The notes below the pieces were generated by a model that saw nothing but the letters and a program-made list of their open reading frames with translations, had not been told where the DNA came from and did no database searches. Below are positions 20,010-28,429 of a DNA stretch of 64,000 nt, in pieces. The stretch is from positions 186,001 to 250,000 of the forward strand of contig NZ_CP100350.1 in NCBI RefSeq assembly GCF_024204685.1. The letters are read 5' to 3'. Position 1 is the first letter of the stretch. Each line of letters starts with the position of its first letter. The translations under genes and the position numbers were made by a program. Source of the stretch: Gilvimarinus sp. DA14 (GTDB lineage: Bacteria; Pseudomonadota; Gammaproteobacteria; Pseudomonadales; Cellvibrionaceae).

Positions 20010-20053
20010 GTGTGGTCTCTTATGTTTGATTATGTTTTAAGCGGTCGATTTTA

Positions 20054-20080
20054 CGAAAAAACCGGCCGCAAGCGGCCGGT
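20054..20080 (-). terminator. intrinsic terminator after cysK
   Basis: Read on the minus strand, a long GC stem (20061-20069 with 20072-20080, tetraloop region TTGC) is followed by six Us (20055-20060). It lies 34 bases after the cysK stop. Confidence 0.85.
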
Positions 20081-20113
20081 TCTGACGATTCTTAACAGAA
20101 ATTGCCCGAGTCG

Positions 20114-21031
20114 CTAGGCGCTAAACAGGTCGTCGATGGAAAGATAGCGCTCGCCGGTGTCGTAGCAAAAGATAAGGATTTTACTGCCGGGGGCAAATTC
20201 GGCTTCTTTTTGTTTTACCGCGGCAAGTGTTGCACCTGACGAGATACCGACAAAAATCGCTTCTTTGCGGGCACACAGGCGCGCCATCTCAAAGCTGTCC
20301 TCTTCACTGACGGCAATGGTGCCGTCTAGGCTGTCTTTATTGAGAATCTCGGGTACAAAGCCTGCGCCTATACCCTGCAGTCGATGCAGGCCTTTCTCTT
20401 TACCAGCAATCACTTGCGATTTTTCGGGCTCTACGGCATAGGTTTGCATTTGTGCGTTTACTTTTTTCAGCTCTTCGCTGCAGGCGGTAATATGGCCGCC
20501 GGTACCCACACCGGTAATCAAATAATCCACGCCTTCGGGAAAGTCGGCGAGAATTTCTTTGGCGGTGGTGTCGCGATGGGCTTTTACATTGGCCTGATTG
20601 GTAAACTGTTGCGGCGTCCAGCTGTTGGGGTAGTCATCGCGCAGTTCGGCGGCTTTGTTAATGGCGCCGCCCATACCTTGTTCTTTGGGCGTTAATACTA
20701 ATTCTGCCCCCAGGGCTTTCATGATTTTGCGTCTCTCTACCGACATGGACTCTGGCATGGTGAGAATCAAGCGATAGCCGCGCGCGGCGCACACCATAGC
20801 AAGGCCGATGCCGGTATTGCCGCTGGTGGGCTCGACAATAACGGTATCTTTTTGCAGCAAACCGCGTGCTTCGGCGTCTTCTATCATGGCTAAAGCGATA
20901 CGGTCTTTGATGCTGGCACCCGGGTTGAATCGCTCGGCTTTCATCCACACTTCGATGTCGGAGCGAAACAAATGGTTGATGCGAATGTGCGGTGTATTAC
21001 CGATGGTTTCGAGAATATTGTTGACCTTCAT
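20114..21031 (-). CDS. cysK: cysteine synthase A (O-acetylserine sulfhydrylase)
   Basis: A 305-residue PLP enzyme that makes L-cysteine from O-acetylserine and sulfide. Motifs: the PLP Lys in [11 protein letters not shown] (about residues 37-47), the substrate loop [12 protein letters not shown], the phosphate loop [10 protein letters not shown], and the C-terminal SSGATLAAV and [10 protein letters not shown]. It ends shorter than E. coli CysK (323) but within the CysK range. CysM is a possible alternative; the motif set and the TSGNTG loop favour CysK. It sits alone and convergent to nothing, with its own terminator. Confidence 0.92.
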   Translation of the reverse strand: MKVNNILETIGNTPHIRINHLFRSDIEVWMKAERFNPGASIKDRIALAMIEDAEARGLLQKDTVIVEPTSGNTGIGLAMVCAARGYRLILTMPESMSVERRKIMKALGAELVLTPKEQGMGGAINKAAELRDDYPNSWTPQQFTNQANVKAHRDTTAKEILADFPEGVDYLITGVGTGGHITACSEELKKVNAQMQTYAVEPEKSQVIAGKEKGLHRLQGIGAGFVPEILNKDSLDGTIAVSEEDSFEMARLCARKEAIFVGISSGATLAAVKQKEAEFAPGSKILIFCYDTGERYLSIDDLFSA

Positions 21032-21080
21032 CTGGTGGCTCCCTGTGTTTGGATGGATAACAAATCTAGCAGAAACTGGA

Positions 21081-22316
21081 TTAATTATCTTCAGTGGCCA
21101 AAAGTTTACTGTTTTCCAGTAGTGCCGAAGGCTTTCCGGTTATCTCGTGAACGATCTCTTTAAGCTCTTGCAGACTGACATCGCCTTCAGCAATCATCGC
21201 TTTGACGGCGTGGTCGAGGGATTTTTCACCGCCGCTATTGGCTTTAATCTCGTCATCCAGCTCGTCAAACAATAGGGCGGCGCGGGCGGTGCGCTCGCCG
21301 CTGGATGATTTGGCGTAGAGTGTCTTAATCTCTTTGCTCCAATCAGCAAGCCATTCGGTGACAATGTCACGGCGTGCATCGGTCATACCGCCGGCGCGGT
21401 GGAGAATGTCATAGGAGTAGTACTCGGCCAGGCCTTCGGCGATCCAGTCGTCTTTGCCTTCACCGCTGATACTGGTAATGGTGTGAAACAGCTCGTGTAA
21501 CAGGGTACTGGTACCGTTTTCACTGACCATCGGGCGATCGGCGTGCAAAAACAAAGAGTTCGGCCCCGAGAGGCCGCCGCGCCACATGGGGTCCCCGGCG
21601 CTGACTATCAATATTTTCTCCGGAGTTTCTCCCACAACCTCTTTGATGGTGCTCCAATTGAGCAAAATAAAGCTCAGCACATCCATGCGCTTAACGGCGT
21701 TGCCCAAGGGCGCACTGATGGCGAGGTGAGTGTCTTCCATGCGCTCACGGCGGGTGCCGAGTTTGCCGGCAATAAACCAGCCGGTGGGGCGGTCAAAGCT
21801 GCGCTCCGGATCGTCGATAGTAAAGGTGCCGTCCTCGGTTTTGGGCCAGCCGCTGTTGACCGATGACCAGTCCTCGGGCAGCGAAAAACTCAAGCTCGCC
21901 TGGCTTTGGGCGCCTTTTACAGTGCGGACGGTGGCGGGGGGGATTAAATCGTCACCGCGGAAAATGGTAAAGTCTTCGCGGCGAATTGAATCGTAGCCGT
22001 CGCCTCGGCGTTTGTGGTTGAGCTCCACGGTCAGAGAGAGTCGGGCGTCCTGCTCGGGCGGTTGCCAGCGCGCGCGACCGTCCTCCTGCGTCAGCTTGCC
22101 ATTGGCTTTAATATCGCTGTGAAATTTGCTATCGAGGTTGAAATCAATTTCTCGCACTGCGCCGGCTGAGGGGATTTCGATACTGACAAAAGCTCGCCCA
22201 TCGTCCTCGGTGAGATCTACGTGATAATTCAGAGGGTAGGTCTCGGCCGCTGCCGACAGTGTAAAAAGGCTGACTGAAGTGTAAAAAGTCACAAGACGCA
22301 AGATGGCTTTTAACAT
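21081..22316 (-). CDS. secreted M61/M1-like zinc metallopeptidase, putative
   Basis: A 411-residue exported protein with a signal peptide (about 1-24, ending LSAAAET). The N-terminal half looks beta-rich. The second half carries a gluzincin-type zinc motif: HELFH (about residues 269-273) followed by [13 protein letters not shown], where the Glu of WIAEG would be the third ligand. This arrangement resembles M61/M1 family peptidases. It is a single-gene unit opposite the HPP gene. Substrate unknown; close relatives were not recognised, so only the fold class is claimed. Confidence 0.6.
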   Translation of the reverse strand: MLKAILRLVTFYTSVSLFTLSAAAETYPLNYHVDLTEDDGRAFVSIEIPSAGAVREIDFNLDSKFHSDIKANGKLTQEDGRARWQPPEQDARLSLTVELNHKRRGDGYDSIRREDFTIFRGDDLIPPATVRTVKGAQSQASLSFSLPEDWSSVNSGWPKTEDGTFTIDDPERSFDRPTGWFIAGKLGTRRERMEDTHLAISAPLGNAVKRMDVLSFILLNWSTIKEVVGETPEKILIVSAGDPMWRGGLSGPNSLFLHADRPMVSENGTSTLLHELFHTITSISGEGKDDWIAEGLAEYYSYDILHRAGGMTDARRDIVTEWLADWSKEIKTLYAKSSSGERTARAALLFDELDDEIKANSGGEKSLDHAVKAMIAEGDVSLQELKEIVHEITGKPSALLENSKLLATEDN

Positions 22317-22502
22317 TAGATCCCTTATCTATTTCATTGAAAAATAAAGAGTTATCGAATTTTAACCCAGTTGTTGTGAAAGGTTTGTGAGGTATGCTGA
22401 CTTACTGAGCAAAGATTCAGCCAAGCTTGCGCTTGTGGTGGCTTGTCTCTAGTATGCACTGTTTTGGTGCCAAGGTGCTGTCAGGTTCTTAAGAGGCGAA
22501 GC

Positions 22503-23438
22503 GTGTCGCGAATTATTGAGTGGTTAGGAATCGAGTTCAATACCACCAGCCATAAAGACAAGTTAATTTCCGGGCTTGGCGCGCTGGTGGGCATTGCCTG
22601 CGTCTTTTTTATTTCCCGCGCCGTTGCTGGGGAGCTAACGGCAACGCTGATGTTGGCATCGATGGGAGCTTCGGCGGTGTTGCTGTTTGCTGTTCCCCAC
22701 GGCACTTTATCGCAGCCGTGGCCCTTAGTGGGTGGACATCTGATCTCAGCGTTTATCGGTGTCAGCTGCCAGCACTGGCTTGGTAGCTCGCCGCTCGCAC
22801 CGGCGGTTGCGGTAGGCTTGGCTGTCGCGGTGATGTGCTATGCGCGGTGTATCCATCCCCCGGGTGGGGCCACGGCGCTGGCGGCGGTAATCGGCGGACC
22901 CGAGGTGCATCAGCTGGGGTACTGGTATGTGGCCGCTCCGGTGGCCTTGAACGTTGCCGCCATCTTAGTCGCGGCGCTGGTGTTTAATAACCTGTTTGCC
23001 TGGCGGCGTTATCCCAGCAGTCTAATGAGCGCGAGCGCCGTAAAGGGGCATACTCCTAGCCTAACCCATGAGGATTTTGCCGCGGCCATGCACGAGCTGG
23101 ATACTTATGTCGATGTCAGCTCGGAGGAGTTGTCGCAGATCTTTGACAAGGCCTGGGCCCATGCGCGTCGCAGTGACAGCGCGGGTCTCGTGTTGCGCAA
23201 GGGTTATTACTACAGCAATGGCGAAACCGGCGATCAGTGGTGTATTCGGCAGGTATTTGATGCCGACGATGACCTGACGACTGACCGCGCCAAGTTAATT
23301 TATCGTAATGTGGCGGGAGTTAGCGGCGCGCAGACTGTGCTGTGTACGGCGAAAGAATTTCGCCAATGGGCCAGATTTCAGGTCATCCACACCAATGGTC
23401 GCTGGGTGAAAGTCACAGAAACCCCCGCTGGAAATTAG
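22503..23438 (+). CDS. HPP-family integral membrane protein with C-terminal cytoplasmic domain
   Basis: A 311-residue protein. The N-terminal 170 residues hold about four to six transmembrane helices and the name-giving HPP motif in CIHPPGGATALAAVIGGPE. Plant and cyanobacterial HPP proteins are described as nitrite transporters. The C-terminal 150 residues (from about HEDFAAAMHELDTYVDV) form a soluble domain of unknown role. I start at GTG 22503 because AAGAGG lies 7-8 bases upstream; the 20 extra residues from 22443 are poorly supported. It is an isolated gene. Substrate and function are not shown by the sequence. Confidence 0.75.
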   Translation: MSRIIEWLGIEFNTTSHKDKLISGLGALVGIACVFFISRAVAGELTATLMLASMGASAVLLFAVPHGTLSQPWPLVGGHLISAFIGVSCQHWLGSSPLAPAVAVGLAVAVMCYARCIHPPGGATALAAVIGGPEVHQLGYWYVAAPVALNVAAILVAALVFNNLFAWRRYPSSLMSASAVKGHTPSLTHEDFAAAMHELDTYVDVSSEELSQIFDKAWAHARRSDSAGLVLRKGYYYSNGETGDQWCIRQVFDADDDLTTDRAKLIYRNVAGVSGAQTVLCTAKEFRQWARFQVIHTNGRWVKVTETPAGN

Positions 23439-23647
23439 CTTCCTCTGATTCGCTTTAAGCTTCACGCTACCTCGCACTACCCTTTAGCAAACTTGCTGCC
23501 CTCTCCCTAATTGCCTCGTGGACATTCATTGCTTTTGTCTATTGATTGTATTTTTATAGTTAATTTCAATCTTTTTTTTGTTGGCAATAGTATAAGCCCC
23601 GTGAACGAAATCACGACAATTAATTAACTCGCAATCAGGAGTACTGC

Positions 23648-24214
23648 ATGTCTCGTTATATGAACAGTGAAGTAAAACCTTTCCAGGCTAAAGCTTACCT
23701 AAACGGTGACTTTATTGATGTCAGCGACAGCGACCTGAAAGGTAAGTGGTCTGTTGTTTTCTTCTATCCTGCGGACTTTACCTTTGTTTGCCCCACCGAG
23801 CTGGGTGATCTGGCGGACAACTATGAAGAGCTGCAGCGTCTGGGCGTAGAGGTTTATTCGGTGTCTACCGACACCCACTTTACTCACAAAGCCTGGCACG
23901 ACTCGTCAGAGACCATCGGCAAAATCCAGTTTCCGATGATTGGCGATCCCACCGGCACCATTACCCGCAACTTTGGGGTAATGATTGAGGAAGAAGGTAT
24001 TGCTGATCGCGGCACCTTTGTGATCGACCCAGAAGGCCGTGTGCAAATTGTAGAGATCACGGCGGGCGGTATTGGTCGCGATGCCAGCGAACTGCTGCGC
24101 AAGATCAAAGCGGCTCAGTACGTGGCGGCGCACCCAGGTGAAGTATGTCCGGCGAAGTGGAAAGAGGGCGAAGAAACTCTGGCGCCTTCTTTGGATCTGG
24201 TAGGCAAAATCTAA
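23648..24214 (+). CDS. ahpC: alkyl hydroperoxide reductase subunit C (peroxiredoxin)
   Basis: A 188-residue typical 2-Cys peroxiredoxin that reduces peroxides and is recycled by AhpF. The peroxidatic Cys is in FTFVCPTE (about residue 48) and the resolving Cys in GEVCPAKW (about 167). The conserved [21 protein letters not shown] segment is present. A CAGGAG ribosome-binding site precedes the ATG. The upstream 200 bases are AT-rich, with a -10-like TATAAG and a weak -35, as expected for an activator-dependent promoter. I see only a partial OxyR-like half-site, so regulation is not claimed. ahpF follows after a terminator. Confidence 0.97.
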   Translation: MSRYMNSEVKPFQAKAYLNGDFIDVSDSDLKGKWSVVFFYPADFTFVCPTELGDLADNYEELQRLGVEVYSVSTDTHFTHKAWHDSSETIGKIQFPMIGDPTGTITRNFGVMIEEEGIADRGTFVIDPEGRVQIVEITAGGIGRDASELLRKIKAAQYVAAHPGEVCPAKWKEGEETLAPSLDLVGKI

Positions 24215-24285
24215 GTAACCGAGATTAATCTCTCATTGTTGAAACTGCCCTGTGGTTGCACCCCAGGGCACTAGCTCCCCCAATT

Positions 24286-24307
24286 GCCGGCTTCGGCCGG
24301 CTTTTTT
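24286..24307 (+). terminator. intrinsic terminator between ahpC and ahpF
   Basis: A 6-bp perfect GCCGGC stem (24286-24291 with 24296-24301) closed by a stable TTCG tetraloop, followed by six Ts. It should limit read-through, giving more AhpC than AhpF, the usual ratio. Confidence 0.9.
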
Positions 24308-24335
24308 AACGCTAGCGAAATATTAAGGCACACAT

Positions 24336-25919
24336 ATGTTGGATGCATCGATTAAACAACAGTTGGACACTTATCTGCAGAAGATTGCCGAGCCGATCGA
24401 GCTTTGTGTGTCCATGGACGACAGTGAAAAAGCGCGCGAGCTGAGCGCACTGGCAACTGAAATTGCGTCTCTGTCGGACAAAATTCAATTAACTTATCAA
24501 GCGGCCGAGCGCTCTCCGAGTATGGGTATCGCAAAAGCCGGCGAAATGCCGCGAGTTACTTTTGCCGGTATTCCTCTGGGGCACGAGTTTACTTCCCTGG
24601 TACTGGCACTTTTGCAAACAGGTGGCTATCCCGCGAAAGCAGAAGAGGCTTTGCTGCAACAGGTGCGCAAGCTAAATAGTCCGTTGCAGTTTGAAACCTA
24701 TGTTTCCCTGTCGTGCCAAAACTGCCCAGACGTGGTTCAGGCTCTTAACTTGATGGCCGCCATTAACCCACTTATCAGCCACGTTATGATAGATGGCGCG
24801 CTCTTTCAGCAAGAAGTCGACGCACGAAGCATTATGGCTGTGCCCTCGGTGTACCTTAACGGTGAGCATTTTGGTCAGGGGCGCATGACCTTAGAGGAAA
24901 TTGTGGCCAAAGTAGATACCTCGGGCGCTGAAGACAAAGTCGCTGAGCTGAACGCTCGCGATCCCTACGACGTGTTGGTAGTCGGGGGCGGTCCTGCTGG
25001 TGCGGCAGCGGCAATTTATGCCGCGCGTAAAGGTATTCGCACTGCCTTATTGGCCGAGCGTTTTGGCGGCCAGGTAATGGATACCGTGGGTATCGAGAAT
25101 TTTATCTCTGTGCCATACACCGAAGGGCCAAAGCTGGCCGCGGGTTTGGAGCAACATGTGAAAGAATACGGTGTGGATATTATTACCGCTGAGCGTGTAG
25201 CCGATATCCAGCGTAAGCAAATGATAGAACTTAGCACCGAAAGTGGCGCGACCCTTTCCAGTAGAGCAGTGATTCTTGCCACTGGCGCGCGCTGGCGCGA
25301 GTTGGGTGTACCCGGTGAAAGTGAATACCGCACCCGTGGCGTGGCCTACTGCCCACACTGCGATGGCCCTTTCTTCAAAGGCAAGCATGTGGCGGTAATT
25401 GGTGGCGGCAACTCAGGTATTGAAGCTGCGATTGACCTGGCAGGCATTGTAAAACAAGTGACCGTGCTGGAATTTGCCGATACGTTGCGCGCCGATGAAG
25501 TGTTACAGAAAAAAGCGCGCTCGCTGCCCAATGTGAACATTATTACCAACGCGCAAACCACAGAGGTGCTCGGCGATGGTAAAAAGGTGACGGGCCTTGA
25601 GTACTTGGATCGGGTCAGTGGTGATAAACAAAAAATCGATCTTGCTGGCGTATTTGTGCAAATTGGTCTTGTACCGAATACTGAGTGGCTGAAAGATTCG
25701 GAGCTTGCCTTGAGCGCTCGCGGAGAAATTGAAATTGACGCTCGCGGTGCCACCTCAATTCCGGGGGTATTTGCGGCAGGGGATGCGACGACCGTTCCCT
25801 ACAAGCAGATTGTGATTTCGATGGGGGCAGGTGCTAGCGCCGCGCTGGGTGCGTTTGATTACCTGATTCGCGAATCGGTCGGGGATGATAACCAGCAGGA
25901 ACTGGCGCAAGCGGGTTAA
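24336..25919 (+). CDS. ahpF: alkyl hydroperoxide reductase subunit F
   Basis: A 527-residue flavoprotein that passes electrons from NADH to AhpC. The N-terminal double thioredoxin fold carries CQNC (about residues 129-132). The FAD-binding site is [19 protein letters not shown] (about 214-232), the thioredoxin-reductase-type redox pair is CPHC in [15 protein letters not shown] (about 344-347), and the NADH motif is [17 protein letters not shown]. Length matches E. coli AhpF (521). It starts 29 bases after the inter-gene terminator and ends before a bidirectional hairpin. Confidence 0.97.
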   Translation: MLDASIKQQLDTYLQKIAEPIELCVSMDDSEKARELSALATEIASLSDKIQLTYQAAERSPSMGIAKAGEMPRVTFAGIPLGHEFTSLVLALLQTGGYPAKAEEALLQQVRKLNSPLQFETYVSLSCQNCPDVVQALNLMAAINPLISHVMIDGALFQQEVDARSIMAVPSVYLNGEHFGQGRMTLEEIVAKVDTSGAEDKVAELNARDPYDVLVVGGGPAGAAAAIYAARKGIRTALLAERFGGQVMDTVGIENFISVPYTEGPKLAAGLEQHVKEYGVDIITAERVADIQRKQMIELSTESGATLSSRAVILATGARWRELGVPGESEYRTRGVAYCPHCDGPFFKGKHVAVIGGGNSGIEAAIDLAGIVKQVTVLEFADTLRADEVLQKKARSLPNVNIITNAQTTEVLGDGKKVTGLEYLDRVSGDKQKIDLAGVFVQIGLVPNTEWLKDSELALSARGEIEIDARGATSIPGVFAAGDATTVPYKQIVISMGAGASAALGAFDYLIRESVGDDNQQELAQAG

Positions 25920-25932
25920 TGCTTGGTCATAC

Positions 25933-25960
25933 AAAAAGCGCGGGATTTCCCGCGCTTTTT
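25933..25960. terminator. bidirectional terminator between ahpF and the outer-membrane barrel gene
   Basis: A perfect 12-bp inverted repeat (25933-25944 with 25949-25960) with five As on one flank and five Ts on the other, so it can terminate both ahpF (plus) and the convergent barrel gene (minus). Confidence 0.9.
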
Positions 25961-25980
25961 GTTATGCATAACGCAAAAGC

Positions 25981-26532
25981 TTAGAAGGTTACCGAGGCGC
26001 CCAGAGAGTAAAAATCGATATCGGCACTATCGGCTTCAAAAATTTCATATTCGGCGCGAATACCGAAAGATCCCAGGTGAAACTTGGCTCCTAAACCGTA
26101 GGCGGGGTCGGTGCCAGATTCGGAGGTGTCTAGGGATACATGTTCGATTTCGCTGTCCCAGTCAATAAAGCCCGCTTTGCCAAACAGGCCTACCGGACCC
26201 AGGTTAACCCCCACCAGGCCAGACAAATTCCAGCCGGTGACATCGATTTTAGTATCCAAATCATTTTGCGAGCCAAAATCGATATAGCCACCCTCAACTG
26301 CTAAATCCAGCAGGGGCACTAAGCCAAAGTTATAGCCGGCAAACAATTTGTAGCCGGTATCGTCATCGTCGAAGTCAATGCGCCCGATATCAGCCAGCTC
26401 TTCATCAAAGCTCAGCTCGGCATTACCCATGGAACCGCCGATGTAGATACCACTGTCGGAACCGGCGAAAGCCAATCCAGATGTAGAAAGGGCTGCCACG
26501 AAAAAGGCGAGGGAGGGAAGTGAATGTTTCAT
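25981..26532 (-). CDS. OmpA-like outer-membrane beta-barrel protein
   Basis: A 183-residue protein with a signal peptide (about 1-23, ending GLAFAGS) and then alternating amphipathic strands typical of eight-stranded barrels (PF13505-like). It ends with the outer-membrane signature VTF (terminal Phe), and the strands GIYIGGSMG, YKLFAGYNF and YGLGAKFHLG are visible. The ATG at 26532 is chosen because AAGGAG lies nine bases upstream; an in-frame TTG two codons earlier is too close to that site. Function unknown. It is convergent with ahpF. Confidence 0.8.
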   Translation of the reverse strand: MKHSLPSLAFFVAALSTSGLAFAGSDSGIYIGGSMGNAELSFDEELADIGRIDFDDDDTGYKLFAGYNFGLVPLLDLAVEGGYIDFGSQNDLDTKIDVTGWNLSGLVGVNLGPVGLFGKAGFIDWDSEIEHVSLDTSESGTDPAYGLGAKFHLGSFGIRAEYEIFEADSADIDFYSLGASVTF

Positions 26533-26722
26533 TGCCAATAGCTCCTTTTAGTCGGCAACTTGTAAGTCTTTTTAAGCTAGCAGTTGCCGGGTTGATTGTC
26601 TATCTGTCGTTTGTCATAAGCGCGCCACTGTGGTCAATGTTTGTGGCACAAGTAGCAAAAGAATGCCTTCGATTTTATTTGTACCTACTTAATAGTGCCT
26701 GGATAACCATTAATCTGTAGAT

Positions 26723-26747
26723 AAAAAAGGGGCCGCTATTGCGGCCC
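26723..26747 (-). terminator. intrinsic terminator, orphan minus-strand unit (distal)
   Basis: A perfect 7-bp stem GGGCCGC/GCGGCCC (26730-26736 with 26741-26747) followed on the minus strand by six Us (26723-26728). No recognised gene ends immediately upstream, so it must serve the short unit described at 26783-26988. Confidence 0.8.
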
Positions 26748-26782
26748 AAGGGGGGAGGGTGATGTAGCCACGGCTGTGGCTG

Positions 26783-26905
26783 TCATCGAAGGGAATAAAA
26801 AGGGGCCATGGGGTGGCCCAACGAGGGTGATTGGTCCTGACTGGCGAAAAGCATAAGGCACACTTCCTGTCCCAAAATCTCGATCTCTTTTAATGTGCTG
26901 ATCAT
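26783..26905 (-). CDS. possible 40-residue peptide, unidentified
   Basis: ATG at 26905, TGA ending at 26783. The peptide starts MISTLKEIEILGQEVCLMLF and ends near PMAPFYSLR. A GAGGA ribosome-binding site lies about 9 bases upstream of the ATG. Against it: a terminator-like hairpin lies within the last third of the frame, codon evidence is too short to judge, and I know no homologous family. It may be a leader peptide. Confidence 0.3.
   Translation of the reverse strand: MISTLKEIEILGQEVCLMLFASQDQSPSLGHPMAPFYSLR
26797..26819 (-). terminator. internal terminator or attenuator hairpin
   Basis: Minus-strand stem GGGCCA/TGGCCC (loop CCCCA) followed by five Us at 26797-26801. It lies inside the 40-codon frame and about 70 bases before a second terminator. 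Confidence 0.6.
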
Positions 26906-26999
26906 GCTCTTCGTCCTCGTAAATTCTTAGCGGGGTATGAGTGCGACCGAAAAGGTTTTGCTCCGTCGCTTGCGTTTCCCGCTCACTTAATTGGTATAT

Positions 27000-27015
27000 A
27001 GCGATGAGCGTGCCA
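27000..27015 (-). promoter_or_regulatory. sigma-54-like element upstream of the orphan unit
   Basis: On the minus strand TGGCACG-CTCA-TCGCT matches the sigma-54 consensus TGGCACG-N4-TTGCW with one mismatch and retains the GG and GC pairs at the correct spacing. A sigma-70 alternative (TTCAAT-17-TATATA, -10 at 26995-27000) gives the same predicted start near 26988. I cannot say which is used. Confidence 0.4.
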
Positions 27016-27124
27016 GTATTGAAAAGTCTATTAAAAACAGTGTCTTATGGTTTTGGTGGTGAGGGAGAGGCCTATCTGGGAAGTGAACCGCTAAACGGTT
27101 TTACAAAGGTCTTCGTAGCTTTTG

Positions 27125-27150
27125 CAAAAAAGCGGCGGGCAGTGCCCGCC
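27125..27150 (-). terminator. intrinsic terminator after pelA
   Basis: On the minus strand a perfect 7-bp GGCGGGC/GCCCGCC stem (27134-27140 with 27144-27150) is followed by a U-rich tract (27126-27131). It lies 46 bases after the pectate lyase stop. Confidence 0.85.
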
Positions 27151-27195
27151 GAAGTGTTTCAGCCCATAGAAACAAGAGGAGAGAAGATCAGGGCA

Positions 27196-28347
27196 TTACA
27201 AACAATCGTTAATTTTTCCGCTGCCGGCGTAAGTGGTTACATGCTCAACGACTTCGGCGGCGGGCATGGCCGAGTATTCATACTCAGGGGTATAGCTCAC
27301 GGTCGATTCGAGGTCAGTGCCGGGGCCCGCGATAATGTCGCCACCGCTGGGGTTGCTCCAGCTAATGTTGGTGTAAATATTATCGGCTAAGTCCCAGTAA
27401 CCCACTTCTTCAGAGTAGAAGCTGACAATAGGGTTTTGCACATTTTCAAATACCGTTCCCTCTACGCGGATGTTGGCGCCCATGCGGGAGTTGACCGCCG
27501 TAGAGTCGACATCTTTGTAGTAGTTGTTAAGTATGTGGCTCTCGCCGAACCGGAATAGCGGCATACGCGAGCTGGCGTTTTCCCAGTAGTTGGCATAGAA
27601 GGTAATACGACGATGGGCGTTGTCACTATCGCTGCTGCCCCATAGCGAGGTCTTCCAGCTATCGTGCAGGTAGTTGTACGAAATGGTCACGTTATCCACA
27701 TCGCGTTTACCGCTGACCAACTCATCGTAGTAGTCCTTGTCGGAATCTAACGTGTTGTAGATTTCGTTGTGGTCGATCCAGATGTTGTTAGCGGGACCTT
27801 CCAGGCCGATACCGTCCTTCTCGCCTATGTCTACGAAACGAATTGTCAGGTTGCGGATAATGATGTTGCTAGCATCGGATATCTTAATGCCGATACCGTC
27901 TAGCAGTGCGTTGTCTCCGACACCAATGATGGATACATCCGACATGTTTTTAACGTCAAATTTATCCGTGTTGGAATTGTCCGGTGTAATCGTGCCGTCC
28001 ACCAGGATGGTAAGTGGGTCAGCGCCTTTGCTGGCAAGTGCCTGGGCCAACTCAACGCCGGTAGTGACGGTTACGCTGCTGCCGCCTTCACCACCTGTGG
28101 TGCCATCGCCCAGACTGGCAAAGCCGACCACGGTATTCATCTGCTCGCAGTGATTGGCCACTGACGAACTGGAAGAAGACGCTTGTGAAGACGAGCTCTC
28201 GCTGCTTGCGGTTGAGCTGCTAGAGGAGCTGGAAGAGCCGTTATCCGGGTAGGTTGGGTCGCTGCCGGTAGTCGGGTCGTCAGAGCCACCACAGGCCGCC
28301 AAAAACGCGCTCAGTACCAACAGGCTGGAGTAGGATACTGCTTTCAT
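27196..28347 (-). CDS. pectate lyase, polysaccharide lyase family 1, surface lipoprotein
   Basis: A 383-residue lipoprotein. Signal peptide with lipobox LAAC (Cys about residue 19), then a poly-Ser linker (about 38-65) typical of Cellvibrio/Saccharophagus enzymes, then a right-handed beta-helix PL1 domain (about 66-383). PL1 hallmarks: NIWIDHNEI (Ca-binding Asp region, about 190-198), VTISYNYLHDSWKTSL (about 219-234), the catalytic-Arg region ANYWENASSRMPLFRFGESHILNNYY (about 252-277). It would cut polygalacturonate by beta-elimination at the cell surface. Its own terminator follows, and a terminator also separates it from the upstream lipoprotein gene, so it has its own promoter despite the shared locus. 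Confidence 0.93.
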   Translation of the reverse strand: MKAVSYSSLLVLSAFLAACGGSDDPTTGSDPTYPDNGSSSSSSSSTASSESSSSQASSSSSSVANHCEQMNTVVGFASLGDGTTGGEGGSSVTVTTGVELAQALASKGADPLTILVDGTITPDNSNTDKFDVKNMSDVSIIGVGDNALLDGIGIKISDASNIIIRNLTIRFVDIGEKDGIGLEGPANNIWIDHNEIYNTLDSDKDYYDELVSGKRDVDNVTISYNYLHDSWKTSLWGSSDSDNAHRRITFYANYWENASSRMPLFRFGESHILNNYYKDVDSTAVNSRMGANIRVEGTVFENVQNPIVSFYSEEVGYWDLADNIYTNISWSNPSGGDIIAGPGTDLESTVSYTPEYEYSAMPAAEVVEHVTTYAGSGKINDCL

Positions 28348-28388
28348 AATTTGTCTCGTATTAATGGGATACAGCGTTTATTGAGAAC

Positions 28389-28425
28389 AAAAAGATAACG
28401 CAGTGGCTGTTGCCACTGCGTTATC
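28389..28425 (-). terminator. intrinsic terminator after the repeat lipoprotein gene
   Basis: A perfect 14-bp stem (28394-28407 with 28412-28425, loop of four) followed on the minus strand by five Us. It lies five bases after the stop of the upstream gene and isolates pelA from it. Confidence 0.9.
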
Positions 28426-28429
28426 AACC

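Larger units (their letters stand above)
26723..26988 (-). ncRNA. candidate short structured transcript (leader or small RNA), unidentified
   Basis: About 265 nt on the minus strand between the pelA terminator and the barrel gene. At its presumed 5' end two nested stems can form: 26978-26983 with 26929-26934, enclosing 26965-26969 with 26943-26947, separated by an asymmetric internal loop, a riboswitch-like layout. Downstream are a possible 40-codon frame with a GAGGA ribosome-binding site, a terminator hairpin inside that frame, a perfect AGCCAC-GGCT-GTGGCT hairpin (26766-26781), and a final terminator. Promoter elements lie immediately upstream. I do not recognise an RNA family. It could instead be the untranslated region of a small peptide gene. 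Confidence 0.4.

Noticed and set aside
23521-23647. OxyR site before ahpC
   Set aside because: One ATAG-N7-CAAT half can be found, but the other two quarters do not fit. Not enough to call.
26941-27390. A 149-codon plus-strand frame opposite the pelA 3' end
   Set aside because: It lies antisense to pelA for half its length and includes the pelA terminator; its composition is that of a shadow frame.
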